Positions 1 to 8,627 of a DNA stretch of 64,000 nt are shown here, piece by piece (within the stretch, counting starts at the first letter, position 1; each line of letters opens with the position of its first letter). The notes below the pieces were generated by a model, which worked only from the letters and a program-made list of their open reading frames with translations, did no database searches and was not told where the DNA came from. The stretch is from Actinomycetota bacterium (GTDB lineage Bacteria; Actinomycetota; Geothermincolia; Geothermincolales; RBG-13-55-18). The DNA is taken from assembly GCA_014360685.1 (NCBI GenBank), contig JACIXB010000016.1, positions 1 through 64,000 of the forward strand. The letters run 5' to 3'. A program made the translations under genes and the position numbers.

Positions 1-93
1 CAGAAGGCGTTGAGTAGGGAGCATCTGAGGACATTCGAGGCGTTAATGAAGAAGTGGTGGGGGTCAGAACTTTACTTTTCAAGCAAAACCTGA
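1..93 (+). CDS. C-terminal tail of an unidentified protein (partial)
   Basis: An open frame enters from the left edge and ends at a TGA at 91-93, giving about 30 residues ending in KWWGSELYFSSKT. I cannot assign a family. Its stop lies inside a short inverted repeat with GGGGTCAGA/TCTGACCC ends. Such sequences often flank REP-associated tyrosine transposase genes, so a transposase tail is one possibility. Most of the gene is outside the window. Confidence 0.3.
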   Translation, partial: QKALSREHLRTFEALMKKWWGSELYFSSKT

Positions 94-221
94 AGATCTG
101 ACCCTCGAAGTTCTCAGGTCGGTACATGCGGGCAAGGCAAGCTTTCGCTGGGGGAGGTGAATGAAATCGGTAAGCTGGGGGTAGATCTTCAGATCCAGTT
201 CAAAATTAAAGATCTGACCCC
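59..221. repeat. REP-like inverted repeat, GGGGGTCAGA ... TCTGACCCC
   Basis: GGGGGTCAGA at 59-68 is matched by TCTGACCC at 97-104 and again by TCTGACCCC at 213-221. Either right arm can pair with the left arm. The inner region is AT-richer than the surroundings. The arrangement resembles REP/RAYT-associated palindromes or the ends of a small non-autonomous element. No transposase is visible here. Bases 222-369 hold nothing else that I can support. Confidence 0.45.
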
Positions 222-369
222 GGCTACGATCGCGCTCCTTTGCGAAGGTGGTTGAGCCTGCGGTTGAGGTTTTCGGGAGCGGTCACGGGCCTGAGCCGCG
301 CGGCGGGTGAGCCGCAAGGCGGTGGGCGGCAAATGCAAGAATTATGAGAAAGCATTTAGGAACACACAA

Positions 370-833
370 ATGTCATCAGGAGAAAGAACGACTATTCCTG
401 AATTTGGAACGAAACAGGATGGCATAGATTATATTGATCGGCCAGGCGTGTATGCTATCATTGAAAATAATGGTGGACAGATTGCTATAATATTGCTATA
501 ATCAAGACCAGGAGAGGGTACTTTCTACCAGGAGGTGGAGTTGATACTGGCGAGTCAGATATTGATGCCTTAAAACGTGAGATCCTTGAGGAAACTGGTT
601 GTCAAGCCTCCATACTCACAGAACTGGGGGAGGCTGTGGAATATATCAAAGCCTACAGTGAGAAGAAGCATTATCAAATCCGTAGCCGATTTTATGGGGT
701 ACAACTCGGTTCTAAAGTTAGAGAAGGAATAGAAAAGGGTGAGCAGCTCGTTTGGTTACGGAAAGAAGATGCTGTTACACTACTCAAGCCAGGAGGTCAG
801 GTATGGGTAGTTCAGAGGATGTTAAAAGGGTAA
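370..833 (+). pseudogene. Nudix hydrolase, frameshifted by an 11-bp tandem duplication
   Basis: Nudix enzymes hydrolyse nucleoside diphosphates linked to another moiety. The Nudix box is intact downstream of the break: G-x5-E-x7-REILEETG at about 534-602, in the reading frame that ends at 833. The upstream frame starts at ATG 370 (AGGAA upstream) and stops at 499-501. The break is an exact tandem duplication of ATTGCTATAAT (481-491 and 492-502). Removing one copy restores a single 150-codon frame reading ...GQIAIIKTRRGYFLPGGG. Base composition is markedly AT-richer than the rest of the window, suggesting recent transfer. The substrate cannot be told. Confidence 0.8.
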
Positions 834-863
834 CTGAAGAAAGCGGTGTTAAATATAAGTAAT

Positions 864-909
864 ACTGCCCAACAAAGCGTGCACTTGACGGGTGGGATTC
901 GCTCCGTTA
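864..909 (+). other. attC-like hairpin after the Nudix gene
   Basis: GCCCAAC (868-873 region) fits the integron R'' core RYYYAAC. AACAAAGCG (871-879) pairs imperfectly with CGCTCCGTT (900-908), and the right core reads GTTAAAA where GTTRRRY is expected. It is shorter than a typical attC. A low-GC promoterless gene followed by such a hairpin is the layout of an integron gene cassette, but no integrase is present. Tentative. The rest of 834-1108 shows nothing else. Confidence 0.25.
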
Positions 910-1108
910 AAAAGACATTGGTCTACACTTGGGCAGACGAAGGAACCAGTGATACCGATACCATGGATCCGCGCTCCTCCTGGGTTTTGGGTCACTGTGT
1001 TTGACATCTCACAGTATATCCCTGCCCCGGAGGAGTGCCATTCTACCCGCCTGTATATTTATGCGACACTCTCAAAGGTAGATCTACCGATCCTGAAGGA
1101 GAGTCGTG

Positions 1109-3682
1109 ATGAAACGCTTGCTCATTTCCCTGCTCTTCGTTCTCCTGCTGGTGGTGGCAACTACGACCTGCTCGACCGGCTCTCCGGGGCAGCAGATCAC
1201 GCCGGAGATGACCACTCCGCCCAGGCGGGAGACACCGACCCGGCCCGCAGACAGCGTGCCGACTCCACCCCCCGATAGGGAATCGCCCTCGGGCGAGGCG
1301 ACGAGCGGGCAGCCCGGGGAACAGGTCGTCACCTACGTCCCCTCGGAAGGCATCGGGAACATCGCCGTCCGCCTGACCTTCCCCGACGCGCCGCGCTACC
1401 CCGACGGGGCCGGCGTGGTGGTGGATGTGGCCCCCTTCTTCACACCCGTCAACGACTTCTACGAGGACCTGGACGCCGCCCCCATCGGACTGATCCGCGT
1501 CGCCTACCTGTGGCCGGGCAAGGAATCCCGCAGCACCGGCGCCAGGTCCGATGGCGAATACGACTACGGCGGCGAGACCAGCATCCGCGCCTTGCGGGAT
1601 GTCATCCGCTTTGCCGCGGGGCAAATTCCCGACAAGGACGGCCACACCATCGGCGATCTAAGCCCCTTCCCCGTGCTGACCGGCCAGGTGGGGCTGTACG
1701 CCTTCTCTCACCCCGGCATCGCCGCGGTCAACGTCCTGGCCCTCTACGGCGACCGGTTGAACGTCCGCTATTTCGTGGGGCGGGAGAATCCCACGGTGGA
1801 CGCCCTCTCCGCCGTTGAACTGGGCTACTGGGACGAAGCCGGCCGGCCGGTGATCAACCCGCTCTACCGATACCCCCAGGACTACTCGCCAACCGCCATC
1901 GCGCTGGATTACAGCAGCGTGCGCTGGGACCCCGAGCGGACGTATTCCCAGAGGCCGGATGCGGTGGGCTATCCGTACTTCGACCTGAACGGGAACGGCC
2001 GGTACGACCGGGGGGATTTCGTCCTCAGTTACAAGATGCCCATCATGTTCGACAAGCGCGTCTATTCCGCCGACCTGACCCGGGCGCTGCGCGACAATGG
2101 CGCGCTGACCGCCGAAAACTGGCCCGCTGACCTGGCGACGCCCGAAGAGGCGGCCGAATGGTGGGCCTTTCGCGTCACCCCGCCCCGTTACCCCACCCTG
2201 GCGCAGAAAACGCCGGACCTGAAGGTGCTCCTGCTCTTCTGCCGTGAGGGCCACGTCCAGCCACTCCCGGACCGCCCTCAGATTCACCAGGCCTACGACG
2301 GCTTCCACCACACCGCCGGCCTGTGGACGCGCCTCAACCCGGACGCGGCCTACCTGCCTGCGGACAAGTTTTCCGGCTACCAGGACCACCCCGCCAACAC
2401 CGAGCCGCAGGACTGGGGAAACTTTGACGATTGGGCCTACCCACTGCTGAGGGCGGGCGCGGTGCTGGCTCCCCAGGCCGCCGTCGCCGAGATGGCCGAC
2501 CGGACGCACGAAAACAACTGGGCCCTCGACCTGGACGGAGCCCTCTATCCCCTCTATGTCTCGCTGGCGGAGAGTACCGAACCGCCTGCCCAGACCGGGA
2601 GTCCCTGCGGCAATGGCGTCTGCGAGGGGCCCGAGACTCCCCAGAACTGCCCCCAGGACTGCGCCCCATCCGGTCAAGGCCAGGGATCGCCTTCTCCCAC
2701 GCCCTCTTCATCCCTGCCTGCTTCCGACCAACGCCGCGGCTTTATCGTCATCCACGCCGACCCACAAGAAATCCTCAACCTGCATGAGAACTACGACCCC
2801 GCCAGCACGGATTACAACCGCGATGGACAGTACAGCGCGGCGGATGCCTGGCTGGCGCTGATAGACCTGGTAGACCTGGCCGATACCTACAACATCCCCC
2901 TCACCCTCCAGTTCACGCCGCCCTACCTGGACTTTATGCGGCAGCCCGCCTGCGACCGGCTGCTGGGCGCGGACCGCCCCTATCCCCAGGGGGCGGGAGG
3001 GACGGCCTATACCCGCTGCCTCGACCTGGTGATGGCCTGGGCCACGCACGGACACGAACTCTCTCTCCATCACCACGGCCCCGGCCACGACCCGCTCAAA
3101 TTCGACGGCTACACCAACCTGCCGGTGTACGCCGTCAAGGGGCGGCGCGCCTGCGGCACGCAGGACGCCGCCTGCGGCTGCCAGGGGAACTGCTACTGGT
3201 GCGCCCCGCCCGATTCGCCGCTGGCTTGCCGGGAATACGCCGGCCCACCGCCCGCTCCCGTGGGGATCGACTCCGAATGGAAGGGCCCCGTCGAAGGGGC
3301 AGACAGCATGATGGCCCTGGTCTATAGCGTGCTGGGTGAGGGCACGGTGCGTTCGTATTGCTCCGACCACATCTCCGAACCCTCTGACATCCCCGCCGAC
3401 CCGAACATCATCTACACCACCCAGGGGACGGGCTAGCTGAGCGACGCCGCACCCATGTGTGTCGGTTACGACCTTGAAGGGACGTACCACGACACACCAA
3501 AGTTCACCTAGCTCTACGCTCACGGCCCGGTCTTCACCCGAAACCACCTCCGCGATGTCAAAGCCGCCCTGCAGGAGATGAACGCCGATCCATCGGCCTA
3601 CGTGATCGGGATGGTGTTCCACGTCAACGACTTCCTCAAGTCCGAACTCAACGTGATAGCGTCAAGAAAATTGATCCCATGA
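1109..3682 (+). pseudogene. Large exported (lipo)protein with hydrolase and deacetylase-like parts, broken by two TAG codons and an IS
   Basis: Starts at ATG 1109 behind GAAGGAGAG. The N-terminus is a signal peptide with a possible lipobox Cys (LLVVATTTC), then a Pro/Thr-rich linker. An alpha/beta-hydrolase-like serine segment (YAFSHPG), an EF-hand/dockerin-like loop (DLNGNGRYDRGD), a Cys-rich CGNGVCEGPETPQNC unit, a second EF-hand-like loop (DYNRDGQYSAAD) and a NodB-like part with HGHELSLHHHGP follow. The frame stops at TAG 3434-3436 after 775 codons, but coding-like sequence with the same codon bias continues in the same frame past a second TAG (3509-3511) into the IS110-type end near 3660. 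Probably transferred, with Chloroflexi-like Cys-rich style. Function on carbohydrate or ester bonds outside the cell is inference. Confidence 0.65.
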
Positions 3683-4980
3683 TAAGCAGCCTCCCGTGGT
3701 AACCTCTTGCCAGTGTAAGCAAGACAAGAGAAGGGAGGCTGATATCCATGCTACACGCGGGAGTGGACATGCACAAGCGCTACTCGGTGGTCACCGTGGT
3801 GGACGATGAGGGAAAGGCCCTGGTAAAAGGGGCGAAGCTCCCAAACGATGAGGAGCGCCTGATAGCTTTCTTCAAGAGGCTGGAGGAGGAGAAAAACGAA
3901 AGAGTGCGGGTGGTGCTCGAGGCAGGTCCCAGCTGGATGCAGGCATGCGACCTTCTGGACGACTACGCCATAGAGAACGTCCTATGCCATCCTTTAAAGA
4001 CCAAGGCCATAGCGCAGGCCAGGATCAAGACGGACAAGCTGGAGCAGGAGATCCTGGCCCAACTGCTGAGGACGGACTTCATCCCCTGCGCTCACAAGCC
4101 AACACATGCCGCCAGGTCCCTGAGGGAGCTTCTGAGATACCGGGCAAGCCTGGTGGAGCAGAGGACGGGGGTCTGAAACTCCATCCATGCCCTCCTTTCC
4201 AAGTCCAACGTGAGCCCCCCTTCCGAGACCTCTTCTGTCCCTCCGGGATGAGGTTCCTCTCCTCCCTCGAGCTTGCGGAGGAAAGAAGGTTCGCCCTATC
4301 CGGGATGCTCCGGGTGCTGGACGCCCTCTCCCGGGAGATAAAGCTCGTAGACGAGGCGCTCAAGGGGATGTACCGGGAGTCGGAGGAGGCGAGGCTGCTC
4401 TCCACCCTGCCCGGGGTGGGGATGATCCTCTCCCTCACCATACTCTCCGAGATCGGGGATGTGGGAAGGTTCCACAGCGCGAAGCACCTGTCCTCCTACG
4501 CCGGCCTGGTGCCCTCCACCCACCAGTCCGGAGGTCACCAGAGACACGGGAGGATCACCAAGCAGGAGTCCCGCCTTCTGCGGTGGGCCCTTCAGGAGGC
4601 GGCCATCCACGCCGCAGGAAAGCCGGGGCCACTGCGCGACCATTACCTCAAGGTGAAGAAGAAGGGGCCAAAGGTGGCCCGGGTGGCGGTAGCCCGGAAG
4701 ATGGCCACCTACATCTACCACATGCTCAAGGAGAAAAAGACCTACCGGGAACTTGTACTTTCAATTCCCAGACCAAGCGACCTGGGGTGAGCCCGCCCGG
4801 ACACTGGGCATAAAAGGCCCGCAAATTTTGATTGGGCAGCCCCGGTTCGCATAGGAATGTTGCGCCAGAAAAAAGCGCGGATGGATGTGTGAACAAGGTT
4901 CGCCAAAGGTGATCTTTGAAAAGAACGCAGGCCGGGATGGGGGGTAACCCTTGACAGGCGGCTGCTTATCATGGATGTGT
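3657..4980 (+). mobile_element. IS110-family (IS1111-like) insertion sequence, copy 1, decayed
   Basis: A single transposase frame lies between subterminal inverted repeats CATGATAAGCAGCC (3679-3692) and GGCTGCTTATCATG (4960-4973). Subterminal repeats are typical of the IS1111 group. The limits are set by alignment with the second copy at 55064-56370. The left end sits inside the exported-protein gene and the right end abuts the IS256-like remnant, so this element is probably the later arrival of the two. Confidence 0.8.
3748..4790 (+). pseudogene. IS110-family transposase, stop codon plus frameshift
   Basis: The N-terminal DEDD-type domain begins AGVDMHKRYSVVTVVDDEG. The C-terminal transposase domain contains LLSTLPGVGMILSLTILSEIG and SSYAGLVPSTHQSG. 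The first frame ends at TGA 4174-4176. Alignment to copy 2 shows AAG replaced by TGA there, and one C lost in the C-run near 4216-4221 that moves the rest to another frame. With both repaired the protein would be about 347 residues, normal for the family. It is unlikely to be active as it stands. Confidence 0.85.
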
Positions 4981-4982
4981 CC

Positions 4983-6235
4983 GCCATCTAGCCTTCCTCC
5001 TCCAACATCAATTTCGCAAAACCCCGGAGCCTCCTCTGCCCAAGCCTTTCGTTCTCGTTCTTGAGGATAAGATAGAGAACGGAGATGAGGCTCTCCTCGG
5101 AGGAGAAGACCTCGATAGTCTTGGTCCGCCTCTTCACCTCCTTGCCTTCCCTCTCCAGCTGGTTGGTGGTGCAGATGTAGGGACGCACCTCCTCGGGGTA
5201 TTTCATGAACGCCACAAGGTGGGGGAAGTTCTCCCGCCAGTAGCGCACCAGGGAGGGGTAGCGCCTCTTCCATCGTTCCGCGAGGGAAAAGAGGGAAAGT
5301 CCCGCCTCCCCTTGGCTTCTGGCCCGGTAGATGGCCTTGAGGTCTTGAGATACCTCCTCCCAGTCCTTCCTTCTCACCTTCCTCTGGGAGTTGCGCATGG
5401 CGTGCACACAGCAGAGCTTCCGGCCGGCGCCCGGAAATACCGCCCTTGCGGCCTCCTCTATGCCCGCAAGATCGCCCGTGACCACGATGTCTATGCGTTC
5501 CACGCCCCTTTCTTTGAGACCAGAGAAGATCTCCCGCCAGGCATGGGCGCTCTCCCCCTCTGCTCCCACGAGGAAGAAGCCCAGGATCTCCCTTCTCCCC
5601 TCGTGATCGGTGCCCAGGGCTATGTAGACGGGCTCCTTCTTACAAGGAGCCGCGGCGCAGGGAGAGGAAGCAGGCATCTATCACCACCGAGAAGTAGGCT
5701 TCCTTTAGGGGTCGCATCCTCCAGGCCTCTATCTCCTCCTCCGCCACCCGGGCCAGCTTGGCTCACGAGGCGTGGGAGTAGAAGGCCCCGTAAATAGTCT
5801 CTATCACCTGCTGGATCTTCCTGGTGTTCACGCCGCAGGAGAACATGGAAAGTACGAGGTCGCCCAGATCCACGGAAGCCCTCCTCTTGCCTGGCAGGAG
5901 GGCGGGGCAGAACTCGGAGGAGCGGGTGCGGGGGACCCGGAGGTCCTCTATGTTCCCACCCAAGGTGAGCAGGGAACGCTCGCAAGCACCCGTTGCCCTT
6001 GTCCTCGGGGTGTTCCTCCAGGAAGAGCTCCCTTTCGGAGGCCATGAGCCTCTGCATGATGGCCTTTTCCCTCTGCTTGACCTCTTCCCTTGCCTGTGTG
6101 ACCATTTCCCTTGAAGCGTGCCCATCACGTTTCGACATGGCCTTCCTCCTCTCTCTTGTATTCCCTTGGAGGAAGGCTATTTGATTGCCTTGGTTCTTGC
6201 CCAGAACTACTGAGACACAAATTTTTTTACACTAC
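4983..6235 (-). mobile_element. IS256-family remnant abutting ssrA
   Basis: The element contains a broken Mutator-type transposase read leftward. Its right limit appears to be the AT-rich stretch around 6211-6235, directly against the CCA end of ssrA. Its left limit is immediately next to the IS110-type element. Clean terminal inverted repeats could not be matched by eye, so the ends are approximate. Confidence 0.6.
4988..6138 (-). pseudogene. IS256-family (Mutator) transposase with several frame breaks
   Basis: The C-terminal part (5677 down to 4988) is in one frame and carries family hallmarks: EGRREILGFFLV, the D of IDIVVTGDLAGI, CCVHAMRN and CTTNQLEREGKEVKRRTK. The N-terminal part begins MSKRDGHASREMV at 6138, changes frame near 5990, meets an in-frame TGA at 5763-5765 (YSHAS stop AKLARVAEEE) and changes frame again near 5660 (VVIDACFLSLRRG then CKKEPVYIALG). 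Repaired length is about 383 residues, close to the family norm. Non-functional. Confidence 0.85.
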
Positions 6236-6586
6236 TGGTGGAGGCGGGGGGAGTCGAACCCCCGTCCAGAAATCCGGCCGCGTGGGCTCTACGAGCGTAT
6301 CCGCCGTATTGCCCTTCGCTCCCGGTTCGCCCGGCGAACGGCTTGCCGGGAGCTATCCCGGATGAAAAGTCCCTCGGCCCTCACGGGAGTCGGGCCTCGG
6401 CCAGCCCGCTGTGCGACGCCCCTTCCCCGGCCGCGGGCCTGCCGGAGAGGGACGGGCCGCCCGTATTAAGCGGCCAGGGCCAACTCGCTGTCGGCGTCTG
6501 TTTTTCTTCCCGCTTGCTGACGGGGCGCGGGCCCCCGGCTCGCTCCCACTGCGGCCGCCGATCCCTGTCGAAGCCGTTTCGCCCCC
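6236..6586 (-). ncRNA. ssrA: Transfer-messenger RNA (tmRNA)
   Basis: Rescues stalled ribosomes together with SmpB. The 5' end GGGGGCGAAACGGCTTCGAC and the 3' end CCCCCGCCTCCACCA form the tRNA-like acceptor, with CCA encoded. The T-arm reads GGTTCGACTCC-like just before it. The tag frame lies at 6513-6469 with the stop TAA at 6468-6466 and reads AGRKTDADSELALAA, ending in the expected ALAA degron. A -10 TATAAT (6627-6632, minus strand) implies a leader of about 33 nt that is removed in maturation. The gene follows smpB on the same strand. Its 3' end is the boundary of the accessory region. Confidence 0.95.
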
Positions 6587-6827
6587 TTGGTTTTCAAGGA
6601 TCCCCGGAAAGATCCTTTCCCTTGTTATTATACTCCCGCGGCACCGGAAGAAGCCATCTCCACCGCCTGGAGCACCCGTCTGCCCGGCACGAATTCCTGC
6701 TCACCATTCTTGCTCCGCCTTTTGAAGTCCTTTGCCTTCCTCAAACGGCCTAAGCAACAGGGTGGATGGATTGGATTCTTGGAGATCGCTTCTTTCTCCC
6801 CTGATTTCCTAAATTTTCCAGGATGGA

Positions 6828-7322
6828 TCAGCCAGTTCCGCGCCGCCGGCTCTCCTTGAGGGCCCGCTCCAGGTCTCGCCGGCTCTCCCGCTCCATGATC
6901 TCACGGCGCCGGTCGGCCTTGGCCTTGCCCCGGGCCAACCCCAGTTCCACCTTTATCTTCCCCCTCTCGTTGAGGTAGAGGCTGAGGGGCACCAGGGTGT
7001 ATCCCTTCTCGGCCACCTTTCCCTGCAGGCGCCGTATCTCGTCCTTGTGGAGGAGGAGTTTCCTCGCCCGCCGCGGCGGGTGGTTGAAGACCCCCCCGTG
7101 GCTGTAGGGGGCCACGTGCATGTTCTCCAGGAAGACCTCGCCGTTCCTTACCCTGGCGAAGCTGTCCCGCAGGGAGGCCCTGCCTTCCCGGATGGACTTG
7201 ACCTCCGATCCCAGGAGGGAGATGCCCGCCTCCATCCGTTCCTCGATGAGGAAATCGTGCCTGGCCTTGCGGTTCTCGGCCAGGGTCTTCACCCTACCGG
7301 AGGACAGGTCCTTGCCGCTCAT
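6828..7322 (-). CDS. smpB: SsrA-binding protein SmpB
   Basis: 164 residues. Binds tmRNA and delivers it to stalled ribosomes. Family motifs are clear: NRKARHDFLIEERMEAGISLLGSEVKS near the N-terminus (KARHDF, GSEVKS), REGRASLRDSF, NPPRR-like HPPRRARKLLLHK, and the basic C-terminal tail that folds in the decoding centre. The start is placed at ATG 7322 (MSGKDLSSGR), which gives the usual family length; the open frame runs further upstream but that part is unlike SmpB. No clear ribosome-binding site precedes this ATG. ssrA lies 240 nt downstream on the same strand. Functional assignment is firm; the exact start is less so. Confidence 0.95.
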   Translation of the reverse strand: MSGKDLSSGRVKTLAENRKARHDFLIEERMEAGISLLGSEVKSIREGRASLRDSFARVRNGEVFLENMHVAPYSHGGVFNHPPRRARKLLLHKDEIRRLQGKVAEKGYTLVPLSLYLNERGKIKVELGLARGKAKADRRREIMERESRRDLERALKESRRRGTG

Positions 7323-7830
7323 GGGTAAATCATAACTCAGCGGCCCAACGAGGGACAGGGCGGGGGAAAGCCGGCCACCCACCCGCCGGCGCGTCCCCCG
7401 GGGGAAGGGAGCGGCCGGCGGAAGGCGTCGACCCCCCGGGAGACGATACCCCGCCCGGGGAAACGGCGGGAGGAAAAGGTTGGTCCCGCCCGGACTTCGC
7501 GGGGATGGAGAGGAGGGATCCCCCCGGGGGCGCCGGGGGCCGTATACCCTCCGGCGCTTCCACTGCTGGTGAGGCAACCCGACGGGGGGTTGTAATCCCT
7601 TCTCGTGCTCCGCTTCGAGGGCGCCGGTGCCGGTTCGGTGGTGGTGCCCCGTTTCGCGGGCCCGAAGGGCGGCCCGGGGAGGAGGTGTCCGGGGGCGTAC
7701 TCTGTACGCCACGGGCGGCGGTCTTCGCCTCCGCGCGTCCCGGGTATAAACTTAATGGCGTGGGACACGATAAGTAAAGGGTGCAGAAAAGTCCGCCGGC
7801 GGCGGGCGAGAGGACGGGAGCGACGCGGAA
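7323..7830. other. Intergenic region between divergent smpB and the MBL gene
   Basis: About 500 nt of very GC-rich sequence without a gene I can support; the open frames here are mirror frames without family features. Both flanking genes are transcribed away from it, so it should hold their promoters. No -35/-10 pair is clear enough to mark. Confidence 0.5.
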
Positions 7831-8547
7831 ATGCCCGTGAGCCTGACCCGGGACATCTACCGGTTGGCCAATTCCTTCGGGTCCAACATATACCTGCTCA
7901 CCGGTAACGGGCTCACCCTGGTGGATGCGGGGTTCCCGGTGGACCTACCGGCCATCCTCCTCGGCCTGCGCCGCATGGGCGCCTCGCCCCGCGACCTGGA
8001 GATGGTGGTGGCCACCCATTACCACGGCGATCACGTGGGGACCATCTCCGGCCTGAAGCGCAGGCACGGGGTGCGCGCTGCCATCCACGAGGACGACGCT
8101 CCCTATGCGCGCGGGGACGTTCCCTACGAGCGCTTCGAGGTGGAGACCTCCCGCCTGGTCTTTTACACCGCCCTCTGGCCCTTTTTCCGCTACCGCACCT
8201 TCCCCGTGGACCGTCCCTTGAGGGAGGGGGACCGGCTGGAACTGGCCGGGGGATTGGAGGTCATCCATACCCCGGGCCATACCGTGGGCAGCATCTGCCT
8301 CTACTCCTCCCGCCGGGGCATCCTCTTCAGCGGGGACCTGTTGCGCAACGAGGGCGGTGTCCTGGAAGGTCCGCCCCCCCGGTTCACCCCCGACCCGGAG
8401 GCCGCGGCGCGTTCCATCCTGAGGGTCAGGGAGCTGGATTTCGACATCCTCCTTCCCGGGCACGGGGACCCCATACTGGGTGGAGCGGGAAGACGGTTCC
8501 GCAGGGCGCTGGAGGAAGGCCTTATATGGCCCCTTAACGGAGCCTGA
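7831..8547 (+). CDS. Metallo-beta-lactamase-fold hydrolase
   Basis: 238 residues. The di-metal signature T-H63-Y-H65-G-D67-H68 is present, with the third His in HTPGHTVGSIC, the bridging Asp in FSGDLLRNEGG and the last His in LLPGHGDP. This is the glyoxalase II-like group of the MBL fold, which hydrolyses thioesters, lactones or phosphoesters. There is no signal peptide, so it should be cytoplasmic. It stands alone, with the convergent GMC oxidoreductase ending 80 nt downstream. The substrate cannot be inferred. Confidence 0.85.
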   Translation: MPVSLTRDIYRLANSFGSNIYLLTGNGLTLVDAGFPVDLPAILLGLRRMGASPRDLEMVVATHYHGDHVGTISGLKRRHGVRAAIHEDDAPYARGDVPYERFEVETSRLVFYTALWPFFRYRTFPVDRPLREGDRLELAGGLEVIHTPGHTVGSICLYSSRRGILFSGDLLRNEGGVLEGPPPRFTPDPEAAARSILRVRELDFDILLPGHGDPILGGAGRRFRRALEEGLIWPLNGA

Positions 8548-8627
8548 ACCCGGTTTGCCGCCGACCTCCGTTCCACGCGTAGGGGGGGTTCGGCGGGGTA
8601 GAAGGCGGTGGTCCGGGAAACTGCGGC

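Noticed and set aside
892-1278. Open frame before and overlapping the exported-protein gene
   Set aside because: It lacks a ribosome-binding site and overlaps the signal peptide region of the well-supported gene in another frame.
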